A stretch of DNA of 64,000 nucleotides from Arthrobacter rhizosphaerae (GCF_023062595.1 NZ_JALLAN010000002.1:252099-316098); one strand, 5' to 3'; positions 43,782 through 52,175 are shown, numbered from the stretch's first letter. Numbers and translations: made by a program. The notes: a model not told the origin generated them from the letters alone.

Positions 43782-44888
43782 ATGAAAAATTCTTCCTCCC
43801 GGCAGCGCGACACCACAGTGGCGGATGTCGCGAAGGCTGCGCAGGTTTCGAAGGCCCAGGCCGCCCGGGCATTGGGCAATTATGGGGCAGTCAGCGATGA
43901 CGTCCGCGAGCGTGTACTGGCTGCGGCAGAAGAGCTGAACTACCGCCCCAATGAGCTTGCCCGGACCATGAACACGGGAAAATCGAACACTATCGGCGTT
44001 GTGGTGGGAGACATCGAAAACCCGCATTTCGGCTTGGCCATGCGGGGGATCTCGGACACAGCGAAGGCCGCAGGGTTCGACGTCATCCTGATCAACACCG
44101 GCGAAGATCATGTGGCTGAGGTGGATGCCGTGCGGGTCTTGCTGGAAAAGCGTGTGGACGGGCTCATCGTTGCGCCCGCCTCCTCGGCGGAGTACGAGCA
44201 TCTGCGGCGCGTGCATGACGCCGGGAGGCCGCTGGTTCTTTTTGACCGGAAGGCGCCAGGCTTGGACGTGCCGGTAGTTGCTGCCGACATGACGTTGGTT
44301 GCGCGCGAGTCCACGGCCTACCTCATCGAATCAGGGCACCGCCGTATCGCGTTCATCTCCACGTTGGACATTGAGGAACCATACCGGCATGGGATGGAGC
44401 TTGCGTCCTCGCAAATTGCTGAGCGGATTGAAGGCATGAATCAGGCGCTCCTGGCGGCGGGCTTGGATCCTTGCGAAGAACTGGTGCGGTTGAACGCCGG
44501 GGATGCCGACTCCATCAAGGCCATAGCGCGCGAGCTGCTGCTCATGCCGGAACCGGCGACGGCGGTGATCGCCTCGGACGGCCTGGTGGCGTTGGGCGTT
44601 GTGGAGGCCATCCAGGAGTTGGGTTTGCGCATTCCGCAGGATGTCTCGTTTCTGATGTACGACGACTTTCCTTGGACCAAGCTCACCACGCCGCCGCTGA
44701 CCGTCATCTCGCAGCCCGTCTATGACATTGGCGCCTCCGCTGCCGAGGCTTTAATCCGCCTGATCAGGCAGCCGGGGAAAGCCATTGAGCTGCCGGTATT
44801 TCAGGCGACGCTCAAGCACCGGGGATCCGTTGGCGCCCCGGTGTCCGAGCGCAAGCGGAAGCGCGAGTCCGCAGCTGCCGCATCCTGA
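43782..44888 (+). CDS. LacI-family regulator with unusual recognition helix
   Basis: The regulator has about 368 aa from ATG 43782 (GAAAGG at 6 bases). The frame is open upstream only as a shadow of the binding-protein gene. The helix-turn-helix reads ADVAKAAQVSKAQAARALGNYG; the usual TVSRVLN of the recognition helix is replaced by AQAARALG, a known minority form. The effector domain is complete. It is divergent from the amine-uptake operon and presumably represses it. The cognate sites are probably the CCGG-centred pair at 43678. Confidence 0.88.
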   Translation: MKNSSSRQRDTTVADVAKAAQVSKAQAARALGNYGAVSDDVRERVLAAAEELNYRPNELARTMNTGKSNTIGVVVGDIENPHFGLAMRGISDTAKAAGFDVILINTGEDHVAEVDAVRVLLEKRVDGLIVAPASSAEYEHLRRVHDAGRPLVLFDRKAPGLDVPVVAADMTLVARESTAYLIESGHRRIAFISTLDIEEPYRHGMELASSQIAERIEGMNQALLAAGLDPCEELVRLNAGDADSIKAIARELLLMPEPATAVIASDGLVALGVVEAIQELGLRIPQDVSFLMYDDFPWTKLTTPPLTVISQPVYDIGASAAEALIRLIRQPGKAIELPVFQATLKHRGSVGAPVSERKRKRESAAAAS

Positions 44889-44905
44889 TTGAGAGGCCCT
44901 GCTGC

Positions 44906-45223
44906 TTACAGTTCCTCTGCGATCCGCTTGATGGCAGCCAGCCGGAGGTCCCACTCATTGCCGATGCTCTCGAGGCGGCGCGCCGTCTCACTGAGCTGCG
45001 CGCCGAGCACCCGATAGCGGAGTTCTCGGCCGACGCGTATGGACTCGACCAGCCCGGCCTCCTGCAGCACAGCAAGATGTTTGGCGATTGCCTGGCGGGT
45101 GACTGGCAGGCTCCCGGCGAGGGCTGACGCGGACGCATCACCCTCGCCAAGGGCCGCCAGGATACTCCACCGGGTTTCGTCTCCGAGGGCGGCGAACACC
45201 GGAACGAGGGTGCTTGTGGTCAC
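44906..45223 (-). CDS. ArsR-family winged-helix regulator
   Basis: This 105-aa protein has FAALGDETRWSILAAL, then the recognition region LPVTRQAIAKHLAVLQEAGLV and the wing IRVGRELRYRV, without metal-binding cysteines. It overlaps the SRPBCC gene by 4 bases and follows it, the reverse of the more common order. It probably binds the two GCAACC palindromes upstream of that gene. Confidence 0.9.
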   Translation of the reverse strand: MTTSTLVPVFAALGDETRWSILAALGEGDASASALAGSLPVTRQAIAKHLAVLQEAGLVESIRVGRELRYRVLGAQLSETARRLESIGNEWDLRLAAIKRIAEEL

Positions 45224-45696
45224 GAGCCGCCCTCGAGGTAAGCGACCAACTCGTCCAGCTCGGCGTCCCAGCCTCCGCGGTGATCCTCCATGGCAGCGGA
45301 GGGGTCGGTGTGGGTTTCAAAGCCCGATTCGACCACCGTCAGCTGCGTGCCGCCGTCGTGCGTTTCAAGAGTGAAGCGGAACAGCGTGGAACGGCTGGGG
45401 TCGATTGGGGCGTTGGGATCGGCCTGCTCATTGCTCCAGCGGTAGGCGATCATCCGTGGCGCGTCCAGCTCTTCAATCCGGACAGGGACGTCGCCGTGGC
45501 CCTCGAAGGAGAAAACTCCGCTGGCGCCGACGGCCAGGCCGTCCAGTACAGCAGACTGCCCGAACCACTTGGCGATGTGCTCTGGTTCAGTGATGGCAGC
45601 CCAGACCTTCTCAATGGGTGCGGCGATAGAAATGGTGCGCCTGACGGTGAGTTCGTCGGCGTCAATGACGGAGGGCTGGTTTGTGGTTGTGGTCAT
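45220..45696 (-). CDS. SRPBCC / AHSA1-family protein
   Basis: This protein has about 158 aa and the START-like fold of AHSA1-type proteins: VRRTISIAAPIEKVWAAITEP at the front and WDAELDELVAYLEGG at the end. I chose the ATG at 45696 with CAGGAATC and AAAGGAAA upstream; the frame is open back to 45804. ArsR-SRPBCC pairs are widespread; the ligand is generally unknown. It lies first in the operon, behind two palindromic operators. Confidence 0.87.
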   Translation of the reverse strand: MTTTTNQPSVIDADELTVRRTISIAAPIEKVWAAITEPEHIAKWFGQSAVLDGLAVGASGVFSFEGHGDVPVRIEELDAPRMIAYRWSNEQADPNAPIDPSRSTLFRFTLETHDGGTQLTVVESGFETHTDPSAAMEDHRGGWDAELDELVAYLEGGS

Positions 45697-45723
45697 GATT
45701 CCTGTTTCCTTTCGATGATGTAC

Positions 45724-45773
45724 TGCAACCATATGGTTGCACCACATCTTCGATAAAGCAACCCTTGGGTTGC
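45724..45773. promoter_or_regulatory. Two ArsR-type operators, GCAACC-N4-GGTTGC
   Basis: TGCAACCATATGGTTGCA (45724-45741) is a perfect 18-bp palindrome. GCAACCCTTGGGTTGC (45758-45773) is palindromic except for its two central bases. Their centres are 33 bases apart, about three helical turns. They directly precede the SRPBCC-ArsR unit. Confidence 0.75.
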
Positions 45774-45803
45774 AGTTTGTATGCCTTTTCGGTTCGTGGA
45801 TCA

Positions 45804-47177
45804 CTATTCCCGGGACGCGGCCCGGGCGGCCCGGCCAATAATGGCGCTATAGGTGGGGTAGGCGAACTTGACGCGAGCCAGGGTGGCCAGGTCAGTGCCT
45901 GCGGCCATGGCGGAGGCGACAGCCTGGACGACTTCGACGGCGTTCTCGCCAACAGCGTGAGCGCCGAGGATCAATTCCCCATGCCTGTCGGTCACCAGTT
46001 TCAGGAAGCCGGTTTCACGGTCATCGATGATCGGACGCTCCTCCGCCGCATACGGGACGGTGACGGAGCGGCACTCGGAGTCCCGCTTCCGGGCCTGCTC
46101 CTCGGTAAGGCCTACGCCCGCATAATCAGGGTCAGTGAATCCTCCCTCGGGCAAAAGATGGTGGGGAGTGGTCCGGTTGGCGCCCAAAACGGCGTTGCTG
46201 CCCGCCGTTTCACCTTCAAAGACTGCGGCCTGCACCAGCATGCTGGTGCCGTTGGCATCCCCGGCCACAAAGATGTGCGGGACGTTGGTGCGCAGGTAGT
46301 CGTCCACCGGGATGAATGACCGCTCAGTCTTCACGCCGGCAGCTTCCAGGCCCAGTCCGGGGATGTTCGCCGGCCACCCGGCCGCCATGATCACGGTGTC
46401 AACCTCCGCTGTGAAAGCTTCTCCGTCCTTCGTCCAGGTGACGCCCAGACTTCCGTCGGATGTCCTGGTGATCCCTTCGATTCCTTGGATTCCCGTCTCC
46501 ACTCGGATTCCCTTTGAAAGGAAGCTCTGCCCCACAAAGGCGGCGACGTCGTGATCTTCGGTCAGCAGCAGGCGCTGAGCGACGTCGAGGAGCAGGACCT
46601 CGGACCCAAGAGCGTTGAAGATGGTGGTCAGCTGCGCGCCGGTATGCCCGCCACCGATGATGGCCAGTCTTCCAGGAAGCTCTGTCAGAGTCAGCACTTC
46701 CTCGGGGAGAACGGAGAGCTCCGCGCCCGCAATGGGAAGCCGCCTCGCCGCCCCGCCGACACAGAGAATGATGGAGCGTGCGCTGAGCTCCTGCCCGTCG
46801 ACGTCGACTGTGCGCTCTCCCGTGAACATCGCCTGTCCGGAGAAAAGGTCGATGCCGAGGCGTTCCATCATGGCGTCGTATTGTTTAGCCTCAAGGACAC
46901 GCTGCACCGTCTCCTGGACCCGGGTGACTGTCTTCTTCCAGTCGACTGCGGGCTCCTGCACCACGATTCCGTAGTCAAAGGCTGTTCTGACTTCGCGATA
47001 CAACCGAGCCGTCTTGGCCAGAACGCGCGTGGGTACACAGCCTGAGTTGAGGCAGGTTCCGCCCAGCGCAGAACGCTCGACGACGGCCGTTTTGGCGCCC
47101 AGTTCCGCAGCCCGTTCGGCCGCAGCCATCCCGGCCGGCCCGCCGCCGATAACGAGGACGTCGTACGTGTAGTCCAT
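45804..47177 (-). CDS. FAD pyridine-nucleotide disulfide oxidoreductase-type enzyme
   Basis: This 457-aa flavoprotein has FAD-binding VIGGGPAGMAAAE, redox-active Cys42 and Cys47 in GGTCLNSGCVPT, NAD(P)-binding AIIGGGHTGAQL and the second FAD contact VAGDANG. The dimer interface ends in KFAYPTYS, where lipoamide dehydrogenases and glutathione or mycothiol reductases have a His-Pro-Thr. The usual base His appears replaced by Tyr, so it may not be a classical disulfide reductase. The physiological substrate is unclear. Two dyads lie upstream. Confidence 0.85.
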   Translation of the reverse strand: MDYTYDVLVIGGGPAGMAAAERAAELGAKTAVVERSALGGTCLNSGCVPTRVLAKTARLYREVRTAFDYGIVVQEPAVDWKKTVTRVQETVQRVLEAKQYDAMMERLGIDLFSGQAMFTGERTVDVDGQELSARSIILCVGGAARRLPIAGAELSVLPEEVLTLTELPGRLAIIGGGHTGAQLTTIFNALGSEVLLLDVAQRLLLTEDHDVAAFVGQSFLSKGIRVETGIQGIEGITRTSDGSLGVTWTKDGEAFTAEVDTVIMAAGWPANIPGLGLEAAGVKTERSFIPVDDYLRTNVPHIFVAGDANGTSMLVQAAVFEGETAGSNAVLGANRTTPHHLLPEGGFTDPDYAGVGLTEEQARKRDSECRSVTVPYAAEERPIIDDRETGFLKLVTDRHGELILGAHAVGENAVEVVQAVASAMAAGTDLATLARVKFAYPTYSAIIGRAARAASRE

Positions 47178-47252
47178 GAGCTGCTCCTTGAATCGGCGGG
47201 CATCGGCTGGTTTACACGGTACTGGAGCGCCCTGAAACTGGCCCCCGGAACA

Positions 47253-47316
47253 TGCGGACAGTACCTGTCCGCAGCGATACCGATGGCGGGCTATTGAGGA
47301 CGATAGATGTCCTCAA
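47253..47316. promoter_or_regulatory. Two inverted repeats upstream of the flavoprotein gene
   Basis: TGCGGACAG-TAC-CTGTCCGCA (47253-47273) has perfect 9-bp arms. TTGAGGAC-N7-GTCCTCAA (47294-47316) has perfect 8-bp arms. They lie 76-139 bases from the flavoprotein start and before a doubtful rightward small frame. Their sequences are unrelated, which would fit two regulators or one regulator and a transcript hairpin. Confidence 0.5.
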
Positions 47317-47335
47317 AGCACCCTAGCCTCGGTGT

Positions 47336-47518
47336 ATGGAAAAGGGACGAGAGGAGATGGCGTCAATGAGTAGACAGCTGGAGGAAGTGTTCTCTTTTAT
47401 CGGCACACGTAAGGGGAAACGGAACAGGAAAGAAAGACTCCTGTTCAACGCAGACCTGCTCGACCAGAAGAGGGAGGATGTCTTCGCCGTCATGTACATG
47501 ATGGGTATGTATCGTTGA
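47336..47518 (+). CDS. Doubtful small basic protein, up to 60 aa
   Basis: A 60-codon frame starts at 47336; an inner ATG about 30 bases on has GAGGAG at 9-base spacing and would give about 50 aa. The product is charged (GTRKGKRNRKERLL) and ends DVFAVMYMMGMYR. I recognise nothing in it. It fills the gap between the flavoprotein promoter and the convergent ABC exporter genes. The good ribosome-binding site is the only support. Confidence 0.35.
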   Translation: MEKGREEMASMSRQLEEVFSFIGTRKGKRNRKERLLFNADLLDQKREDVFAVMYMMGMYR

Positions 47519-47540
47519 TTCCCAAGTGGAAAATGCCCGC

Positions 47541-48524
47541 CTACCTCGCCGACGTGTACAGCTGCCGGACCAGATCTTCGATGTCCGGCTCGTGCAACGA
47601 CAAATCGGCAACTTCGGCGCTTGTTGAGACGGCAGCCAGGAGAGCCGCCGCCGAGAGCAGACGCGGATCAAACGCAATACGGTGCCGGATCCCCTCCGCC
47701 TCGGCTCCCAGATGCTCAGCCCCTGGGGGCAGGACGAGACCGGCACCATCCAGTGGAGCCACGAAATCAATCACCATGGTCCGGCGCGCTTCCGCTACTT
47801 CCGAAAGTCCGGTGAGGGGTCCGTCAAAGGCAATAACGCCGTCGTCCACTACAAGAATCCGCTGACAGAGACGCTGGACGTCACTCATGTCGTGGGTGGT
47901 CAGCAGCAGCGTGGTGCCGTGTTCACGACGCTCAAAGTCCAGGAACCGGCGCAGGCTTTCCTTGCTGATCATATCCAGGCCGATGGTTGGTTCGTCCAGG
48001 ATCACCAGCTCGGGCCTGTGCAGCAGCGCCGCCGCCACCTCTCCACGCATCCGTTGCCCCAGCGAAAGCTGACGTACGGGACTGGTGAGGAACGGACCCA
48101 GCCCCATCTGCTCGGAGAGTTCACTGAAGCGGGGCCGCCAGCGGCTTTCAGGCTGGCGGTGCATCGCGCCCAGGATCGGGAAAGAATCCTGAAGCGGCAG
48201 GTCCCACCAAAGCTGTGAGCGCTGGCCGAATACCACACCGATCTTGCGGGCCAAGGCCTGCCGCTGCGGCACCGGCTGCAGCCCGCAGACTGTGACCCTG
48301 CCCGATGACGGCACCAGGATGCCGGTGAGCATCTTGATGGTGGTTGATTTCCCAGCACCGTTTGCGCCGATATAGCCCACAGCCTCGCCCCGCTCCACCG
48401 TGAAGCTCACGTCCCGGACGGCGTGGATTGTTCGGGAACGCCTCCTCAGCCGGTTCCAGCCCCGGCCCTCGCCGGCTTCCGCAACGGTAAAGTTCCGGCT
48501 CAGTTGCTCTGCCTCGATAATCAT
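47541..48524 (-). CDS. ABC exporter ATPase (ABC-2 type)
   Basis: This 327-aa ATPase has Walker A GANGAGKST, Q-loop GQRSQLWWDLP, signature LSLGQRMRGEVAAALL, Walker B LVILDEPTIGLD and switch TTHDMSD. The FGQRSQLWWDLP segment and the C-terminal extension are typical of the daunorubicin-type branch associated with DUF990 permeases. It follows two ABC-2 permease genes with no gap (start 48524, permease stop 48525). The cargo is unknown. Confidence 0.9.
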   Translation of the reverse strand: MIIEAEQLSRNFTVAEAGEGRGWNRLRRRSRTIHAVRDVSFTVERGEAVGYIGANGAGKSTTIKMLTGILVPSSGRVTVCGLQPVPQRQALARKIGVVFGQRSQLWWDLPLQDSFPILGAMHRQPESRWRPRFSELSEQMGLGPFLTSPVRQLSLGQRMRGEVAAALLHRPELVILDEPTIGLDMISKESLRRFLDFERREHGTTLLLTTHDMSDVQRLCQRILVVDDGVIAFDGPLTGLSEVAEARRTMVIDFVAPLDGAGLVLPPGAEHLGAEAEGIRHRIAFDPRLLSAAALLAAVSTSAEVADLSLHEPDIEDLVRQLYTSAR

Positions 48525-49358
48525 TCAGCCTCCTGCTCCGGTGTATTTTTTGATGGCTGCCCGCCACAGCAGCAGCATGAGCCCCCAGAGCACGACGGCG
48601 GCCGGCAGTCCCAGCCAGCCCGTCCAGCTTGGGATTCCGGCCGGGCCCTCCAGCTCCAGCAGGACAAGGCTCGGGGCGTAGGCCACCAGTGTGGCCGGGA
48701 CGACGAACGTAAAAAAGACCTGCATGGGAAGGAAGAGGGCGGCCCCCGGCATGGACGCCACGTAGCGGCCGCCGTACGTGAAGGCGTTCCCAAACTGGCG
48801 GCCGTCCACCAGCCAGAATTGCGACGCCCCCGCGCCCACGAAAAGAGCACCGAAAATCGCGGCACCGGCCAGCGGGGTGATGATAAACAACACCACTTTT
48901 CCCGGGTCCCAATCAATGTCCGTCAGGAACAATGCGGCCGCCATCGCGAGCAAGGCGAAGGCCAGCCGGCCGACACGCCGCAACTGGAAGTCAGACGTCA
49001 TGAGCTGCAGCAGCACTGGAAGCGGGCGGGTCAGGAGCACCTCCAGCTTTCCCATCCGGATGGCATCGCTCATGGAGTCGGTCTCGCCCAGGAGCAGATC
49101 GCCTATTGAGAAGCCGATCGACGCGAAGGCGAAAACCAGCAAAGCCTGGGCGAACGTCAGGCCGCCAAAGGTTGGAATGTTGTGCAGGATCGCATACAGC
49201 TCAACGAACTCTGTCAGGGCCAGCACTACTTGGCCGGCAACGTCAGCGGCAAAACTTCCCCGGTAGGCGGTCTGCGAGCGCAGCCGGGCTGAGATCAGCA
49301 GCCGCAGGAGTTTGGCGTTGGTGACCCAGGTGCTGTCCAGAGCTTCAATTTCAGCCAC
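48525..49358 (-). CDS. ABC-2 type exporter permease (DUF990-like), second
   Basis: This 277-aa protein has about six transmembrane helices and the motifs SIGFSIGDLLLGETDSM and LGLPAAVVLWGLMLLLW. Its start overlaps the first permease gene by 8 bases. With the other permease it should form the membrane channel for the ATPase at 47541-48524. Confidence 0.87.
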   Translation of the reverse strand: MAEIEALDSTWVTNAKLLRLLISARLRSQTAYRGSFAADVAGQVVLALTEFVELYAILHNIPTFGGLTFAQALLVFAFASIGFSIGDLLLGETDSMSDAIRMGKLEVLLTRPLPVLLQLMTSDFQLRRVGRLAFALLAMAAALFLTDIDWDPGKVVLFIITPLAGAAIFGALFVGAGASQFWLVDGRQFGNAFTYGGRYVASMPGAALFLPMQVFFTFVVPATLVAYAPSLVLLELEGPAGIPSWTGWLGLPAAVVLWGLMLLLWRAAIKKYTGAGG

Positions 49359-50145
49359 CCTGCACCACCAGCTTCCGGGAACCGAACCGGACCATCAGGT
49401 GCGCGCCCGTCAGCAGCACTGCCAGCCAGAGGAGCTGGGTACCCACCAACGCAAGGCTTTCCACGACGTCGGTCCTGCCGGCGAGGATGTCCACCGGCGT
49501 CTGCAGCATCGAAGGGAACGGAGTGGCCCGCGCGAAGTCGAGCATCCACTGCGGGAACCAACTCACGGGAACCAGGAATCCGGACAGCAAGTTCATGAGG
49601 ACGAGGTACAGCATCCAGTACCCTCGGATCTCCACAACCCAGAAGGCCAACAGGTTGATAATGAAAAACCCCAGGAAGTTCAAGGTCATCGCCGCAATGA
49701 TCGAGATGAAGCCCAACGCATAGGGGCCAGCCGTTGTGGGAAGCGACAACCCCGTGACAATGGCGCCAATAACAAGGGGAGGCAGCCCACGAGGCAGGAC
49801 ATCGAAGGCCGCCCGGCCCAGGTCCTGCGCCCAGTAGGACGCCGTCAGGTTGACCGACCTGGTGAGGTCGACGGCGATGTCCCCGCTTTTAACCCTTTCG
49901 GCGATCTCTGCACTACCGAAGAGGCCCAAGGGTGTCAGGAGGGCCTGGCCCAGCCACACATATGTTGCCGCCTCCACAGCCGAGTAGCCCCCGATCGAGC
50001 CTCCCGCCGTCGAAATGGCTGACAGGAGCAGCGACGCGCGGATCAGGCCGAAAACTGAATTGGTGAAAGCGCCGGAGACGGCCGCCAGACGGTAGGTGGA
50101 GTGGCGCCGGAAGGATGATTTGGTCAGCTCCCAATACGCGTTCAC
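49351..50145 (-). CDS. ABC-2 type exporter permease (DUF990-like), first
   Basis: This 264-aa six-helix permease begins MNAYWELTKSSFRRHSTYRLA, with ALLTPLGLFGSAEIAERVKSGDIAVDL in the first cytoplasmic loop, typical of this permease group. It leads the three-gene exporter unit. It lies 29 bases downstream of the NAD-kinase-like gene in the same orientation, so read-through from the SPFH operon is possible. Confidence 0.87.
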   Translation of the reverse strand: MNAYWELTKSSFRRHSTYRLAAVSGAFTNSVFGLIRASLLLSAISTAGGSIGGYSAVEAATYVWLGQALLTPLGLFGSAEIAERVKSGDIAVDLTRSVNLTASYWAQDLGRAAFDVLPRGLPPLVIGAIVTGLSLPTTAGPYALGFISIIAAMTLNFLGFFIINLLAFWVVEIRGYWMLYLVLMNLLSGFLVPVSWFPQWMLDFARATPFPSMLQTPVDILAGRTDVVESLALVGTQLLWLAVLLTGAHLMVRFGSRKLVVQGG

Positions 50146-50174
50146 CGGTTGAGTCTACTTCGGCGGGTGCTTTC

Positions 50175-51083
50175 TCAGGCTGTGATCAGCTGCAGCGGCC
50201 GGTCGCCGAGGCGGACCTTGATTTCCTGGCCCCAGGTAGCAGTAAGCCGGTCCTCCTCCATCCCATCGCCGAACACCACCAGTTGGTCCGAGGCGACAGT
50301 AACCGTCAGCGCTTCCGCGGCCTCCAATGAGCCCTCGGTCAGGGTGGTTCCCGTGATGGGAGAAGGCCAGGCCTCGCGGACAAACCATGCAAGCTTGCGG
50401 TCGACGGGCCGGGGGAGTGTCCGCCCACCGCGTTCAAGGGCAATCGATGCGCACCAGCCGGTGGCACCGGTTCCCGTTGAGACAATGAGGCCGGATGAGG
50501 ATTGCCGCTCGGTCCCGCCTCCGGGAGTCCGCAGCAGGTAGCGGGCGGACTGGTGGCTGGCATGTCCGATGAAGATCTCGTTGAGGCCTGAGAGCTGCTG
50601 CCCGTCGTCCAGCTCGGCAGTGACGGTGGGAAGCTGTTCGCAGTCGGCTACCGGCAGGGCGCCCGTTGCCGGCTGCCCGAGCCGCTGGAGGATCCGGACA
50701 GCGTAGGCAACTGTGTGCCGGACAAGGATGCCCGGGTTCGCTCCCGGTTCGGGATCGATTCCCAGGACCGGTTGGCCGGACAGATACTTTGCCACGTTGG
50801 CCACCAGCCCGTCCTGGCCCACGACGGCGATGATGTCTTCGGGCGCCAGAAGGAACCTGCTCAGGTCCGCCCGTTCCACTTCAGCCCGCCGCCAATCGGA
50901 AGGGATGGCCGCGCGGAAGGTCGCCAGCGAATCCTGCAGGTGGTCGTGCCGGTCCTGCACGGACTCGATGGTGCGGCCGCGCGTGCGGAGGAAGAATTCA
51001 GCCTGACCCCGGGTGGCATGCCGGTCAAGCAGCTCCTGAAGCTCGGTGCGCCGGTGCACAATCACCACACGGGGGTTGGCCAT
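50175..51083 (-). CDS. NAD-kinase-like protein with altered GGDG motif
   Basis: This protein has about 302 aa from the ATG at 51083; the frame is open upstream only as a shadow of the SPFH gene. It has the NAD kinase / diacylglycerol kinase fold signatures: GQDGLVANV at 89-97 in place of the canonical GGDGT, NE at 168-169 (GLNEIFIGH), and the full STGTGATGW at 202-210. The pattern suggests NAD binding with possibly altered catalysis. It starts one base after the SPFH stop (TGA-A-ATG) and belongs to an operon facing an NrtR-type regulator, which strengthens the link to NAD. Confidence 0.82.
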   Translation of the reverse strand: MANPRVVIVHRRTELQELLDRHATRGQAEFFLRTRGRTIESVQDRHDHLQDSLATFRAAIPSDWRRAEVERADLSRFLLAPEDIIAVVGQDGLVANVAKYLSGQPVLGIDPEPGANPGILVRHTVAYAVRILQRLGQPATGALPVADCEQLPTVTAELDDGQQLSGLNEIFIGHASHQSARYLLRTPGGGTERQSSSGLIVSTGTGATGWCASIALERGGRTLPRPVDRKLAWFVREAWPSPITGTTLTEGSLEAAEALTVTVASDQLVVFGDGMEEDRLTATWGQEIKVRLGDRPLQLITA

Positions 51084-51084
51084 T

Positions 51085-52155
51085 TCAGGCTCCTGCCTGG
51101 TTGAGTGCTGCGGTGCCCGGTATGGCTGCGTGCGCCGTGTGGCCGCCACCCCCGGCTGGGAGGTTGCCGCCGAGCAGTCCGGCGAGTGCGCCGCTGAGGA
51201 GGTCAGGAGTGATGGTGAGATTCCCGATGTTGGGCAGGGATCCGGCGGCGTCCCGCAGGGCCAGGGCCAGAAGCGTGGCCTGGTCCATGCCCTGGTAGAC
51301 CTCCATGGCAGCTGCTTCCTTGGCGGCGGATGCTTCGCCGACAATACGGATCTGGTTCGCTTCCGCAGCAGCTCCGATGCCCTTCCTTTCGGCCGCGGCG
51401 TGGGCTTCCACGAGTCCTGCAGTCGCTTTTTCCTCCGCCTGGCGCCGTGCGTTGGCGCCTTCCTGGGTGACCAGCTGCTCCCGGCGGATGGCGAGTTCGA
51501 TCTGACTGGCCATCTCGTTTTCGGAGATGGCACGTTCCCGCTCCACGGCAAGGGCACGGCGCTCGTAGACCGCCCTGTCTGCTTCAGCCTGCAGCTGTTC
51601 ACGGACAGGTGTCTGCAGGGCCCGTTCGACGTCGGACTGGGGACGGATTGCCAGGACCTGGACTCCCAGGATTTCGATGCCGGTGGATTCGAGGCGGGCA
51701 TCTCCACGCAGGGCGGCGATAAGGATGCCGCGCAGTTGGCTGATCCCCCGTTCCAGTGCTTCTGCCAGTGTGGTGGTGGCCAACTGGTCGATCGCGTGGC
51801 TTTGGCACAACTGGCCGATGATGGTGGCCACTTGTTCCCGGCCACCTGCCGGACCTGCACCGACAGGCTGCAGCCCGAAGTCCAGGCGCCCTGAAACGGA
51901 CACGGGGTCGATAAAGCGGTAAGTCACGTTTGCCTGGACACTCACATCCTGGTGGTCCCGGGTGATGGCGTGGAACAGGATAGGCAGTTCCTGGTCATCC
52001 ACGGGAACTTCACTGAGGACCGAGGTGGACGGTCGGAACCAGAAGGCCTGCCCCACACCCTGGTGGCGGACCGTGCCTGACTGGAGGTGAACCACATAGC
52101 CTGTGGGGCTTCCCAGGAAGTGGCTTATCCACGGGTAGTTCTTGATGCTGGCCAT
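51085..52155 (-). CDS. SPFH-domain (band 7-like) protein
   Basis: This 356-aa protein has an N-terminal SPFH domain (VDDQELPILFHAITRDHQDVSVQANVTYRF, within residues about 25-190) and a long Ala/Glu-rich coiled coil (about 195-290, QAEADRAVYERRAL to AAEANQIRIVG). A Gly-rich C-terminus follows. There is no N-terminal transmembrane helix. SPFH proteins assemble into large cage-like oligomers on membranes. GAGGAG precedes the start. It is the first gene of the unit with the NAD-kinase-like gene, under a palindrome only 20 bases upstream of its ATG. Confidence 0.88.
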   Translation of the reverse strand: MASIKNYPWISHFLGSPTGYVVHLQSGTVRHQGVGQAFWFRPSTSVLSEVPVDDQELPILFHAITRDHQDVSVQANVTYRFIDPVSVSGRLDFGLQPVGAGPAGGREQVATIIGQLCQSHAIDQLATTTLAEALERGISQLRGILIAALRGDARLESTGIEILGVQVLAIRPQSDVERALQTPVREQLQAEADRAVYERRALAVERERAISENEMASQIELAIRREQLVTQEGANARRQAEEKATAGLVEAHAAAERKGIGAAAEANQIRIVGEASAAKEAAAMEVYQGMDQATLLALALRDAAGSLPNIGNLTITPDLLSGALAGLLGGNLPAGGGGHTAHAAIPGTAALNQAGA

Positions 52156-52175
52156 GAGCTTCTCCTCTTCTCAAG

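Noticed and set aside
51084-51860. Upstream extension of the NAD-kinase-like frame
   Set aside because: It lies inside the SPFH gene on the same strand in another frame; the ATG at 51083 follows the SPFH stop by one base.
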